A stretch of 64,000 nucleotides of DNA from Pelotomaculum propionicicum (GTDB lineage Bacteria > Bacillota > Desulfotomaculia > Desulfotomaculales > Pelotomaculaceae): positions 18,199 to 82,198 of the forward strand of contig NZ_QFFZ01000012.1 of assembly GCF_004369225.1 (NCBI RefSeq), read 5' to 3'. This document shows, one piece after another, positions 17,315-26,438 of the stretch (position 1 is the first letter of the stretch; each line of letters opens with the position of its first letter). The notes under the pieces are model-generated. The model did not search any database and was not told the origin of the DNA. It saw nothing but the letters and a program-made list of their open reading frames with translations. Position numbers and translations under genes: made by a program.

Positions 17315-18424
17315 ATGCGGGATTTTTATATGAGGCACTGGAACATGATCATCAACGTGGCTATTCTGGTGGCGACACTGATCATTGCCGCTATTGCTTT
17401 TAAACTGGTAATACCATATTTGCTTCCCTTTGTCCTGGGCTTAATTCTGGCCGTTGCAATAGATCCAGTAGTCAATCTTTTTTTGAGATTTAAAATATCA
17501 CGTACAGCAGCCACAGCCATGGCTATGCTTGTCACCCTGAGCATTTTAGGCATTATCATCTGGCTCGCCATCTCAACACTGATTGTGGAACTGGCCAGGT
17601 TTTTGGCCAACCTGCCCCATTTCACACGTGTTATCGAGACCCAGTCAATTTTGTTTGCTGAAAAGCTTCAATCGGTTACCGAAGGACTCCCGCCTGAGTT
17701 CGCCGGCCATTTTAATAAAAATATTGAAAACCTTACCGCCGCCCTTTCCGACAAGCTGTCCATGCTGATCAAGGATACCCTGGAATATATCACAACCCTG
17801 CCGACACTGTTTCTGATCGTGGTGATCATGCTTATCGCAACCTTCTTCCTGAGCAAGGACCTGGTTAAAATAAAAAACCGGGTAGCATCGCTGATCCCCC
17901 GTGAATTTCACAGCAAACTGCGGATTATGACCGACCACCTTTACTGGGCCAGCATCGGTTTTATCAAAGCACAGATCATTCTCTCCATTATTTCAGCCCT
18001 GGTTATAATGGTGGGCCTGCTTTTTCTGCACACCGACTATATTGTCACTATTTCCCTCCTGGGCGGTCTTTTCAGCCCAGTACCGGTCCTGGGTGTGGGC
18101 GCGGTTTTCATCCCGCTGATTGTTTTTAACCTGATGACGGGAAACAACTTCCTGGCTTTATGGCTGCTGGTCCTTTTTGCCATAGTGGTGGTTATCAAGC
18201 ACTCTCTGGAGCCAAAGATTCTGGGGGAAAATATGGGTATCGACCCCTTGAGCGTGCTGATCTCCCTCTATGCCGGCTATGAGCTGTTAGGTGTGTACGG
18301 ATTCATTCTGGGCCCGTTCACCTTGATCACCTACAACGCCCTGTTGAAGGCTAAAGCTTTCGCCTGGATCTTTCAGGAAGGAGTCCGTCCTGCGGCATAC
18401 CAGGATCCGGACAGTGACGAATAG
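17315..18424 (+). CDS. AI-2E family transporter (YtvI/PerM-like membrane protein)
   Basis: 369 residues with about eight membrane segments: two near the N-terminus, one near residue 70, a central amphipathic part (about 105-155), then five more toward the C-terminus. The family signature is in the late region (LLGGLFSPVPVLGVGAVFIPL, KHSLEPKILGENMGIDPL). Relatives export signal molecules or act in Na+/H+ exchange, and YtvI acts in sporulation. The ATG at 17315 has GGGG about 10 bases upstream. Its stop abuts the start of the next gene, so the two are co-translated. Confidence 0.85.
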   Translation: MRDFYMRHWNMIINVAILVATLIIAAIAFKLVIPYLLPFVLGLILAVAIDPVVNLFLRFKISRTAATAMAMLVTLSILGIIIWLAISTLIVELARFLANLPHFTRVIETQSILFAEKLQSVTEGLPPEFAGHFNKNIENLTAALSDKLSMLIKDTLEYITTLPTLFLIVVIMLIATFFLSKDLVKIKNRVASLIPREFHSKLRIMTDHLYWASIGFIKAQIILSIISALVIMVGLLFLHTDYIVTISLLGGLFSPVPVLGVGAVFIPLIVFNLMTGNNFLALWLLVLFAIVVVIKHSLEPKILGENMGIDPLSVLISLYAGYELLGVYGFILGPFTLITYNALLKAKAFAWIFQEGVRPAAYQDPDSDE

Positions 18425-19309
18425 ATGGCTGTAAATAACAAATGGCAGGGCTTTTTATTGATCGCCCTGGCGGCGACCATGTGGGGCGTGGCCGGCACTG
18501 CGGCCAAATATCTCTTTAACCAGCGGGTCAGCCCGTTTGAACTTGTGGAAATAAGACTGGTCCTCTCCTTTGTTTTCCTTTTCCTTTACCTGGCAGCTGT
18601 AAACCGTCCTCTTCTGAAGATCTCTTTTGCTGATATCCCCTATTTCCTTGTTTTTGGTTGTTTTGGTGTGGGTATGGTCCAGTTTACCTATCTTTTTACC
18701 ATAAGCCAGACCAATGTGGCCACTGCGGTTTTCCTCCAGTACCTGGCGCCAATCCTGGCAGCTCTCTACGGCATGGTGTTTTTAAGGGAACGGCCGGACA
18801 TATTCAGAGTTCTTTCATTGTTACTGGCAGTTGGCGGGGGGTTTTTCATTGTCAGGGGAAATCCCGGCGGAGGTCTGGCCGTAAACCCGGCAGGTCTTGC
18901 CGGCGGGCTGGCCTCGGCTTTAGCTTTTGCCTTCTACATGATTTACGGCAAAAAGGGGCTGGCCCGCTTTAACTCATGGACTCTGCTGGTTTATGGCTTC
19001 GGTGTGGGCGCGCTGGCCTGGAGCCTGTACATGCCGCCCTGGCAGGCGGCGGCAGGGCACTCCGCCATGAACTGGCTGTTCTTTTTATATATAACCATAT
19101 TTGCGACTGTCATTCCTTTCGGGCTCTTCTTTAAAGGACTGAACTTCCTGCACCCGGTAATAGCCGGTATCATCAGCACCCTCGAACCAGTGATAGCCGC
19201 TTTTGTAGCCTGGGTAATCCTTCATGAAACACTTTTCCCACTGCAGGTTTTAGGCTGCGCTATGGTATGCGCCGCCGTGATCCTGGTACAAACTGCCCCC
19301 CACCGCTGA
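18425..19309 (+). CDS. EamA/DMT family permease
   Basis: 294 residues, ten predicted membrane helices in two EamA repeats (about 10-140 and 155-290), the second ending with AGIISTLEPVIAAFVAWVILHE, a typical signature. Drug/metabolite transporters of this type export amino acids or other metabolites. The ATG directly follows the TAG of the AI-2E gene, giving a two-gene operon. Substrate unknown. Confidence 0.9.
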   Translation: MAVNNKWQGFLLIALAATMWGVAGTAAKYLFNQRVSPFELVEIRLVLSFVFLFLYLAAVNRPLLKISFADIPYFLVFGCFGVGMVQFTYLFTISQTNVATAVFLQYLAPILAALYGMVFLRERPDIFRVLSLLLAVGGGFFIVRGNPGGGLAVNPAGLAGGLASALAFAFYMIYGKKGLARFNSWTLLVYGFGVGALAWSLYMPPWQAAAGHSAMNWLFFLYITIFATVIPFGLFFKGLNFLHPVIAGIISTLEPVIAAFVAWVILHETLFPLQVLGCAMVCAAVILVQTAPHR

Positions 19310-19612
19310 TATGGTATTATCAGAGGAAATTAGCAGTGTAGGTTCGATTTCAATCGAACAGGCGCGCTAGCGCCGAACTAGCTTGAGACACTGGGGACAT
19401 ACCTCATCAACAAAGGAATACCCATTCCAATCGGGGACATACCTCGGTCATTAAGTAGTACCCCAAATAGAGATGTGTCCCCGTTCATTAGTCGATGTGT
19501 CCCCATTCCTCTGAAGAATAAATTCGCACCTACAATTTGTAGGCCCCCAGAATGTTTATTTCCAGGACAGTCTGGCCAGGAAAACCTTGAACCTTTGCCG
19601 CTGGAAGCCGCG
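19310..19612. repeat. Intergenic region with GGGGACA/TGTCCCC and TTCGAATT-type palindromes
   Basis: Between converging genes. It contains several GGGGACATACCT words (about 19392, 19433) and inverted TGTCCCC words (about 19477, 19498), and TTCGATTTCAATCGAA. GAATAAATTCGCACCTACAA at about 19515 recurs near 51157. It looks like a cluster of REP-type elements. No coding frame is convincing. Confidence 0.5.
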
Positions 19613-20565
19613 TTACTGCGGGGACAGCCAGACAACCAACCGGCCCTCTTCAGGCAGGACTTCAGTTAAAGTGAAGCCTGGCAGGCCCCCCCCGAAATCA
19701 AGGTTCATTCCGCTTTCCGAAGACACAAAACCAAGCACTTTCCCGCTCACAGGGGCCCCGGCCAGGATTAGGCTGACCGGCTGAAAGCGCACCTTGCCCT
19801 GCCCCGCCAGCAGGAAATTACCGCCCAGTTCAAAATCCAACCCGCCTGAAGCGGCTGCCGGACCGGAAATTGCAAACCGCCCCTGGGAGCAGCGCACCGA
19901 GAGTGCCGCCTCAGTTCAGTAAGGAATTGCTCCCGGCCGGTTTTGGCCGCGGCCATTTCCCCGATCTGGATTGACAGTGCCTCATTTTTGGCGGCCAATT
20001 GATCGCGTGTCTGCTTGATTGAGTTTACCTGAGCCTGAACCCGGTCAGCCAGCATACGGACTTCTTCCAGTGTTTTCACCTGGGCTGCGATAATCATTCT
20101 AACCATCTCAGCCCTTTCAACGAACTGGTTAAAGTCAGAGACGCCCACCAGGACCTCTAGATAAGCCACAGGCCCGTGCCGGTAAAGGCTGTTTACCCAG
20201 TGGCCCAGCCAGTCGTAGCCTTCTGCCAGGTGTACGCGGCTGCCTGACAGTTCGGTTTCAGCGGCAGTGAGGGCGGCTTCCAGTGCCGGGATTTCCCTCT
20301 GTAATTTTTCCTGTTCCTGCCGGGCAGATTCGATTTTAAGATCCCAGTTCAGCAGTTCGTTAACCAGTTCCTTTTCACGCTCGCTCAGTTCAGCCTGCCT
20401 GGCCAGGTCTTTTCCCCGCTCCTCCAGTGAAGAGGGCGCTGTGTTTCCCTCGCCGCCCGCCTGGCTGACCAAACCCAGCAAGAGCATGAGTAAAATCAGA
20501 ATTAAGAAAACTGGATATTTAGCTGCAAAATTTTTTAACCTCTCAGCGCTCATTTCTTTCTTCAT
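19613..20565 (-). pseudogene. Envelope coiled-coil protein (PcsB/CwlO N-terminal type) with a frameshift
   Basis: The N-terminal frame (from ATG 20565 or 20553, overlapping the end of galE) has a membrane anchor (KYPVFLILILLMLLLGLVS), then a long coiled coil with SLYRHGPVAYLEVLVGVSDF, the hallmark of PcsB/CwlO/EnvC-like N-terminal domains. Near 19913 the frame runs off into nonsense, while another minus frame continues sensibly to TAA at 19613 with a beta-rich domain ending PEEGRLVVWLSP. Restoring one G in CTGAGGCGG would join them into about 318-330 residues (FLTEL then EAALSVRC). So the gene carries a one-base deletion or the assembly has an error. No peptidase domain is recognised in the C-terminal part. 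Confidence 0.7.
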
Positions 20566-21541
20566 AACCCGCGGGATGGCCGAGGTGCCAGCGCCAGGCT
20601 GTATCAACTATAGTGTGCAGGCCGGCAAAACAAGGCTCCCAGCCAAGCTCATCCCTGATCTTTTGAGAACCCGCCACCAGTACAGCGGGATCGCCAGGCC
20701 GGCGCGCCCCGTATTTCACTTTAACCGGCTTGGCCGTAACCTCTTCCGCAGCTTTGATAACCTCCAAAACCGAATAACCGCTGCCGTTGCCCAGGTTGTA
20801 AATATTTGACCGAGCTCCCGATGCCATTTTGTCAAGGGCCAGCACATGGGCCGCGGCCAGGTCGTTGACGTGAATATAATCCCTGACACAAGTGCCGTCC
20901 GGCGTTGGGTAATCGCTGCCGAACACCTCCAGGTGCGGCCGGTTGCCGAGAGCCACCTGCAATACCAGCGGGATCAGGTGAGTTTCCGGAGTGTGGTCTT
21001 CGCCGATGTCTCCCGCCGGGTCGGCCCCGGCGGCGTTAAAATAGCGCAGGGAGGTGAACCGCAGGCCGTAGGCGTCGCCGTACCAGCGCATAGCGCTCTC
21101 CAGAGCCAGCTTTGTGGCCCCGTAGGGGTTGGTGGGAAGGGTAGGGTGCTCCTCGGATATAGGGACTTCCTCCGGCTCGCCGTAAACAGCCGCGGTTGAA
21201 GAAAACACCAGGTACGGCACACCCGCCTGCACCATGGCGTCCAGGAGGGCTAGGCCTTTCACCACGTTATTGTGGTAGTAGCCGGACGGCTCACGCACCG
21301 ACTCCCCAACCTGGCTGCTGGCCGCAAAGTGCATTACAGCTTCGATTTTATGCTTTTTAAAAAGCTCTGCCAGCAAGCCTGTATCACTGGTATCCCCGCG
21401 CACCAGCAAAGCTCCCCGGGCTGCCGCCGTATGGCCCCTGGAAAGGTTGTCCAGCACTATCACCCTGTGCTCTCCGGCAATCAAGGCCCGGACGGTATGG
21501 CTGCCGATGTAGCCGGCGCCCCCGGTGACCAGTATATTCAT
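20543..21541 (-). CDS. galE: UDP-glucose 4-epimerase
   Basis: About 332 residues, short-chain dehydrogenase fold. NAD site GGAGYIGSHT at the N-terminus, catalytic serine in SSTAAVYGEP and YxxxK in NPYGATKLALE, then RYFNAAGADP. Interconverts UDP-glucose and UDP-galactose for surface polysaccharides. ATG 21541 (GGGAAGGTGAG upstream) is preferred over the GTG at 21550. The next gene downstream overlaps its end and concerns the cell envelope. Confidence 0.93.
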   Translation of the reverse strand: MNILVTGGAGYIGSHTVRALIAGEHRVIVLDNLSRGHTAAARGALLVRGDTSDTGLLAELFKKHKIEAVMHFAASSQVGESVREPSGYYHNNVVKGLALLDAMVQAGVPYLVFSSTAAVYGEPEEVPISEEHPTLPTNPYGATKLALESAMRWYGDAYGLRFTSLRYFNAAGADPAGDIGEDHTPETHLIPLVLQVALGNRPHLEVFGSDYPTPDGTCVRDYIHVNDLAAAHVLALDKMASGARSNIYNLGNGSGYSVLEVIKAAEEVTAKPVKVKYGARRPGDPAVLVAGSQKIRDELGWEPCFAGLHTIVDTAWRWHLGHPAGYEERNER

Positions 21542-21601
21542 TACACTCACCTTCCCGGTTTTAAGTATTCCAATTATACCATATTATTTTGAACTGCGAA
21601 T

Positions 21602-21661
21602 GGGCAAAAGAATACGGTCCCGATTTGCCCTTGGCTAGTCATGAACCGTCCCCTTTTGCCT
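21602..21661. repeat. Imperfect palindrome GGCAAAAG ... CTTTTGCC
   Basis: GGCAAAAG and CTTTTGCC enclose ACGGTCC and GAACCGTCC words, forming a hairpin of about 60 bases upstream of galE. Resembles REP-type dispersed repeats. Confidence 0.5.
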
Positions 21662-21691
21662 CTCCCTAAAGCCACTTTAATTTAATTCTAC

Positions 21692-21886
21692 TTACTTACC
21701 CCCGGATTTCTCCAGCTCATCCTTTCTGACATAAACCGCGCTGTGGGGGGAATATTCCGGCGCCTCATTCTGCAGTGTCGGGTTTTCAACCTCAAAAGGC
21801 GCCGGGTAATAAGAACTCAGAGGTTCGTGAATTTTACTGTCTTTTGTTTCTTTAAGATTCTTTCTTTCCAGTTTGCCGTTTGACAT
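21692..21886 (-). CDS. Hypothetical protein, 64 residues
   Basis: ATG 21886 is chosen because AAAGGAGGTATGCTGGAGC precedes it; an upstream ATG lacks one. The protein is hydrophilic and proline- and glutamate-rich (SSYYPAPFEVENPTLQNEAPEYSPHSAVYVRKDELEKSGG) and is probably unstructured. It lies 157 bases after the molybdenum hydroxylase genes on the same strand. No family recognised. Confidence 0.5.
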   Translation of the reverse strand: MSNGKLERKNLKETKDSKIHEPLSSYYPAPFEVENPTLQNEAPEYSPHSAVYVRKDELEKSGGK

Positions 21887-22043
21887 GCTCCAGCATACCT
21901 CCTTTGACTTATGGTAGCCTGGAGCGCAAGACATTATTCCAATGTAATATAAAAAAACATGCACTTAGAATATCGGCAAGTGTTCCGGCAACTTGAGGCC
22001 GGTTGAATAAAAAACCAGTATTTGTATGATGCAGCTGCAGAAG

Positions 22044-22508
22044 TCAGTCCTCCAAGGCTTTTTGGGCTGCTTTTATTATATTCTGGTACCCGGTGCACCT
22101 GCACATATGGCCTGACAATTCTGCTTTAATCTCTTCCCTGGTAAATTTTTTCCCGCTCTGTAGCATGGCGGTAGTCGACATGATCAAGCCCGGGGTGCAG
22201 AAGCCGCACTGGACCGCGCCCTCATCCACGAATGCTTGCTGTACTTTCGACAGCCTGCCTTCTTTGCACTCACCCTCAATGGTGTTGATGACCTGTCCAT
22301 CCGCCCAGACAGCCAGGTAAATGCAGGAATCATACGGTTCGCCATTGATAAGCACCGTGCAGGCACCGCATTCGCCTACGGCACATCCTTTTTTCACCCC
22401 GGTCAGGTGCAGGCTGTCGCGCAGCACATCCAGCAGTGAGGCCCGGATGTCAACTTCGATTGAGACTTGACGGCCGTTTACCGTGCAGTTGATTTTTTTC
22501 GTAATCAT
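22044..22508 (-). CDS. Molybdenum hydroxylase, [2Fe-2S] small subunit (XdhC/CoxS type)
   Basis: 154 residues carrying two [2Fe-2S] clusters that pass electrons from the molybdenum site to FAD. The N-terminal plant-type cluster has GCAVGECGACTVLINGEPYDSC. The C-terminal helical cluster has QCGFCTPG and HMCRCTGYQNI. ATG 22508 follows GGGGTGTT and overlaps the stop of the FAD subunit by four bases, so the subunits are translationally coupled. Last of three subunit genes. Confidence 0.93.
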   Translation of the reverse strand: MITKKINCTVNGRQVSIEVDIRASLLDVLRDSLHLTGVKKGCAVGECGACTVLINGEPYDSCIYLAVWADGQVINTIEGECKEGRLSKVQQAFVDEGAVQCGFCTPGLIMSTTAMLQSGKKFTREEIKAELSGHMCRCTGYQNIIKAAQKALED

Positions 22509-23386
22509 AACAACACCCCTCCGGCCTTGACAAAGGCCTGTTTGAACGCCCTTTTGCTCAGTTCCTCCACTAATTGCAGCCTGTATTCCCGCGTGGCGCG
22601 CCAGGAAGTCCTCGGGTTGACTTCGGTGACTGCCGTCCTGCCTGTTTCCAGCAGCAGCTCTTCGCTGAAAACCCTGCCCCTGGCGATTTCTTCCGCCCGC
22701 AGGCAGCGCATAGGGGTGGGAGCCGCCACTCCCAGGGCCAGCCTGAAGTCGGCAATCACATTCTGGCCAACTATTTTGCATACTGCCGCACAGCTAAGCG
22801 AGGCGATATCCATCGCCTCGCGCATGGCAAACTTGATGTAGTGGCCGCCGAATCCCTGGTAATTTTCCTTTGTCAGCAGGATTTCCGTCAACACTTCCGC
22901 CTGCCGCAGGTCAACTTTGCCCGGCCCCAGGTAAAAATCCTGAATGGGCGCCACCCGCGTCCCGCCAGCTCCCTCCAGGCGCAGTAACGCATTCAGGGCG
23001 AACAGCGTGGGGGCGCTGTCGGACGAGGTAACACCATTGCAGATATTGCCGCCAATGGTACCGATGTTGCGGATCTGCGGCCCGCCAACCCTGCTTACCG
23101 CCTCAGCCAGGACAGGCACGTGTTTCCTGATTAAAGGGTGTCCGGCAATCCGGCTGAAAGTGGCGCAGGCGCCGATCCTGACAGTCCCGTCGCCTTCAAT
23201 ACTAATATCTTTTAGCGCGATTATCCCGCGCAGGCTGACCAGCTCCGCATCCGTAATCTTCCCCTTATATATCTTAACCAGCAAATCACTGCCGCCGGCG
23301 ATCAGGCGGGCCCTGGGGTTGGCCTGCAGCAGCCTGATCGCTTCCTGCACGGTGCCTGCTTCCTCATAATTGACAATATCGTACAT
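22505..23386 (-). CDS. Molybdenum hydroxylase, FAD subunit (XdhB/CoxM type)
   Basis: 293 residues. FAD site motifs RLIAGGSDLL and RNIGTIGGNICNG are visible, with the C-terminal CO-dehydrogenase flavoprotein domain (about 185-290). It receives electrons from the small subunit. It lies 13 bases after the large subunit gene and overlaps the small subunit gene. The electron acceptor could be NAD+ or ferredoxin and cannot be read from the sequence. Confidence 0.92.
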   Translation of the reverse strand: MYDIVNYEEAGTVQEAIRLLQANPRARLIAGGSDLLVKIYKGKITDAELVSLRGIIALKDISIEGDGTVRIGACATFSRIAGHPLIRKHVPVLAEAVSRVGGPQIRNIGTIGGNICNGVTSSDSAPTLFALNALLRLEGAGGTRVAPIQDFYLGPGKVDLRQAEVLTEILLTKENYQGFGGHYIKFAMREAMDIASLSCAAVCKIVGQNVIADFRLALGVAAPTPMRCLRAEEIARGRVFSEELLLETGRTAVTEVNPRTSWRATREYRLQLVEELSKRAFKQAFVKAGGVLL

Positions 23387-23399
23387 TAGCCCAGCCCCC

Positions 23400-25679
23400 C
23401 TATATTAAACCTTCTGCCTTGAAACGCTCAAACAGGCGGTGCGGGTTCATCGGCAGCTGGTTAAACTTTACTCCTGTCGCATCGAGAATGGCATTTCTGA
23501 CAGCCGGAGCCGGAGACATCACCGGCGGTTCACCCATGGATTTATTGCCATAGGGCGCGGTCGGCTCATCCGTTTCCACGAACGCCGGTCCGATTTCAGG
23601 CGTATCCGCGGCGGTCATCAATTTATAGTCCAGCAGGTTGTTGTTCAAGGGCTCTCCGGTCGCAGGGTCAAAAATCATTTGCTCGTACAGGGCATACCCC
23701 AGCCCCATGCTGACCCCGCCGTGCACCTGGCCCTCAGCCAGCTGGGGGTTGATAATTTTACCTGAATCATGCACATTGTAGATTTCCAGCACTTTCACTT
23801 TACCGGTGGCAAGGTCCACCTCAACCTCGGCAAATGTGCACCCGTAAGACAGCGGGTTGGTTGTGGCGCTATTGGTGACATCAGCTGTAAACGGGGCGGC
23901 GCAGGCAAGATTGTAGTAGCCGTCGAGCGCCACCTCAGCCAGCGGCATGACCCTTGCGCCTTTATGATCAACTACCCAGGCGTCAGCGATATCGAGAGAC
24001 TGGGGAGAAATGCCCGTCATGAGCCCGCAGTGCCGCAGCACCTTGTCCTTGATTTCCGCCGCCGCTTTTTTCACTGCCATACCTGAGATATATGTCTGGC
24101 GGGAAGCGTAGGCGCCTGTGTCAAAAGGCGTGATTTCCGTGTCCTGCTCAGAGATAAGGTGGACCATATCAACAGGGATGCCCAGCGTTTCAGCCGCCAT
24201 CTGGGAGAAAACTGTGTCGCTGCCCTGCCCCATCTCCACAGCCCCGACCTGAAGCTGCACCGAGCCGTCCTGGTTCATTACAATCCTGGCGCCGGCGATT
24301 TCCAGATTAAGCGGGTAGGTCCCGGCGGTATAACAAAAACAGGCCATGCCTAAACCCCGCCGTTTCGGCCCGCTTTGCTGCCGCCGGGCCGCTTTCTTTT
24401 CATCCCAGCGGATCAGCCGCCTGCCTTTGGCGATACACTCAGGCAGCCCGTTGCTTCGCACAGTGATCCCGAGGATGGGGTCAGTATAGCCTGTCTTGTT
24501 CAGGTTTTTCAGGCGGAAATCCAGCGGGTCCAGGCGCAGTGCCCTGGCGATGTCCTCCATATGGCAGTCCAACGCGAACATCACCTGGGGAATACCGTAA
24601 CCCCGCATCGCCCCCGCCGCCGGCATGTTGGTGTAAACAGTCGTGGCCGCGAATTTGATCGCCAGCTGGTCATAGAGGTGCCTGTACTTCTCACCGCTGT
24701 TGTCGACAATGGCGTGCCCGTGCGAAGCGTACCCCCCGTTCAGCGACACCGCCGTCATCTGCCTGGCTACGATGGCGCCGTCTTTCTTGACGCCCGTCTT
24801 TAATTTAAACTGAATGGCGTGCCTGACGCGGGAAGCAATAAATGTTTCCTCCCTGGTCAGCACCAGCTTAACCGGCCTGCCGCCCACAACAGTTGTTAAA
24901 AAGGCAACCAGCGGCTCCACAACCACGTCCTGTTTGCTGCCGAAACCGCCGCCCACGCAGGGCTTAATCACCCTGACGCGCCCCCAGGGGATGCCCAGAG
25001 CCTGCCCCACCACCCGGCGGCAGATATGGGGAATCTGGGTGGAAGTGCAGACCACGACCCTGCCGCTGGCGTCCATATAGGCATAGGCGCCGTGGTTTTC
25101 CAGAGCGCACGGCTGCACCGTGCTGGTGCTGAACTCGTCTTCAAAGATCTCATCCGCCTGCGCCAGCGCTTCTTCCCAGTCACCCAGCTGATATTCACTC
25201 CGGGCGATTATGTTTTTCGTTCCCTCGTGTATCTCAACAGCGCCATCTATTAAGGCTGCCTCTGCCGTTAAGATGGGCTCGTATTGCTCATATTCCACAT
25301 CGATCAGGCGCAGGGCTTTCACCGCCGTCAGTTCGTCCACGGCAACAACCGCGGCAATCTCATCACCGAAAAAGCGCACCCTGTCTGTCAGCAGGCGCCG
25401 GTCTGCCACGTCCTGATGTTTTGGGTCCTTGTTATAAGGGTGTCCCGCCGTCGGAAAGGTATGCTTGGGGACATCCTCATAAGTTACCACTACGACTACC
25501 CCGGGCAGCGCCCTGGCCCTGCTCACGTCAAGCTTTTTGACCCGGCCGTTGGCGATAGTGCTGCGGAAAACCTTGACCTGCAGCATGTCCTTGACAAAAA
25601 TATCATCAACGTAGTCCGCCATGCCGCGCACTTTGGCCACAGCGTCCACCCGCCTGACACTTTTCCCTACACTCTGCAT
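23400..25679 (-). CDS. Molybdenum hydroxylase, large molybdopterin subunit (XdhA/CoxL type)
   Basis: About 759 residues from ATG 25679 (AAAGGAGCCGC upstream). Domain order is the N-terminal aldehyde oxidase a/b hammerhead (about 15-125), then the molybdopterin-binding domain with GGGFGSKQDV, AMRGYGIPQ and, near the C-terminus, GEPPVMSPAPAVRNAI containing the catalytic glutamate. The CoxL-specific active-site cysteine loop is absent, so this is not an aerobic CO dehydrogenase. Relatives hydroxylate purines, nicotinate, aromatic acids or aldehydes; substrate unknown. First gene of the three-subunit operon. No cofactor insertion gene (XdhC/CoxF chaperone type) is adjacent. Confidence 0.92.
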   Translation of the reverse strand: MQSVGKSVRRVDAVAKVRGMADYVDDIFVKDMLQVKVFRSTIANGRVKKLDVSRARALPGVVVVVTYEDVPKHTFPTAGHPYNKDPKHQDVADRRLLTDRVRFFGDEIAAVVAVDELTAVKALRLIDVEYEQYEPILTAEAALIDGAVEIHEGTKNIIARSEYQLGDWEEALAQADEIFEDEFSTSTVQPCALENHGAYAYMDASGRVVVCTSTQIPHICRRVVGQALGIPWGRVRVIKPCVGGGFGSKQDVVVEPLVAFLTTVVGGRPVKLVLTREETFIASRVRHAIQFKLKTGVKKDGAIVARQMTAVSLNGGYASHGHAIVDNSGEKYRHLYDQLAIKFAATTVYTNMPAAGAMRGYGIPQVMFALDCHMEDIARALRLDPLDFRLKNLNKTGYTDPILGITVRSNGLPECIAKGRRLIRWDEKKAARRQQSGPKRRGLGMACFCYTAGTYPLNLEIAGARIVMNQDGSVQLQVGAVEMGQGSDTVFSQMAAETLGIPVDMVHLISEQDTEITPFDTGAYASRQTYISGMAVKKAAAEIKDKVLRHCGLMTGISPQSLDIADAWVVDHKGARVMPLAEVALDGYYNLACAAPFTADVTNSATTNPLSYGCTFAEVEVDLATGKVKVLEIYNVHDSGKIINPQLAEGQVHGGVSMGLGYALYEQMIFDPATGEPLNNNLLDYKLMTAADTPEIGPAFVETDEPTAPYGNKSMGEPPVMSPAPAVRNAILDATGVKFNQLPMNPHRLFERFKAEGLI

Positions 25680-25882
25680 TTTGCGGCTCCTTTCAGCCTG
25701 AAAAGGCAATTTTGGGGCTGGTAAATACATTTTTAGGATAGCAAGGAAAATGGTAAGGGTCAAGAATAACCGGGGAGGATGAGTTTTACATGCCCCCCGC
25801 AAACTGGCTTAATATGACCTGATCAACATTTACAGTATAATCATTTAATTTTAAGAGAATCTATAGATAGGAGGTTACAAAG

Positions 25883-26056
25883 TTGGTACTAGATTTAAGA
25901 AGAAATTTAAGCAACGCTGACAGGGCAATCAGGACAGTTACGGGTTTACTTCTGCTATATATGGTTTACGTACGATTAATTACAGGTATATGGGCAACAA
26001 CTGCCGCGATAGTTTTTGCTTTGTTTCTCTTAATTGAGGCAGCTTCAGCGTACTGA
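25883..26056 (+). CDS. Small DUF2892 (YgaP-like) membrane protein
   Basis: 57 residues from TTG 25883, with AGGAGG 8 bases upstream, to TGA 26054-26056. The sequence (RRNLSNADRAIRTVTGLLLL then two hydrophobic helices) matches the short inner-membrane DUF2892 family, which starts with a motif around NxxxxDRxIR and ends with two helices. Function unknown; some relatives are fused to rhodaneses. Divergent from the molybdenum hydroxylase operon. Confidence 0.75.
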   Translation: MVLDLRRNLSNADRAIRTVTGLLLLYMVYVRLITGIWATTAAIVFALFLLIEAASAY

Positions 26057-26187
26057 ATCGTCTATGATGCTATCGGTTGGTCAACCCGCAATAAAAGAGA
26101 AAAAAATAAAATCAACTAATCCTACAAACTCTCTAAAACCCACGTTACAGGCTCCTTTGAAAAGAATCAGAAATCATCCAACCAATA

Positions 26188-26290
26188 TAGAGCCGCCGGC
26201 TCTTATGGCCGGCAACTCTCTCGCGCTACCTTTTTCCTCCTGCCGCCGCTCACCCGCCACCGCTTCGGTGATCGCAGCTACAATTTTCTG
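26188..26290 (-). pseudogene. yvrJ 3' remnant, copy A
   Basis: The minus strand reads ITEAVAGERRQEEKG, the C-terminal end of the YvrJ protein at 37332-37487 with changes, followed by the same GAGCCGCCGG / CCGGC hairpin (about 26191-26213). There is no start. It lies upstream of hicA, with a second remnant downstream of hicB. Confidence 0.6.
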
Positions 26291-26353
26291 CAGCGGAATG
26301 GCGTTTTTATTTTACCCCTGCCGGTACTGTAGATTACTATGGCTGTTACTGTA

Positions 26354-26414
26354 TTTTACACGTGTAAAAATATTTGTAATTTTTATTGACACATGTTATT
26401 ACACGTGTTATTCT
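26354..26414 (+). promoter_or_regulatory. hicAB promoter with palindromic operators
   Basis: TTGACA (26386-26391), 17-base spacer, TATTCT (26409-26414). A perfect 16-base palindrome TTTTACACGTGTAAAA lies at 26354-26369, and ACACGTGT recurs at 26401-26408 inside the spacer, with a variant ACACATGT at 26389-26396. HicB-type ribbon-helix-helix antitoxins bind such palindromes, so autorepression is likely. Confidence 0.75.
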
Positions 26415-26438
26415 TTAAACATAAGGAAGGTGGTGGAA

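Noticed and set aside
23400..25679. Aerobic CO dehydrogenase large subunit
   Set aside because: The diagnostic active-site cysteine loop of CoxL is not visible; the motifs fit general xanthine dehydrogenase-type hydroxylases.
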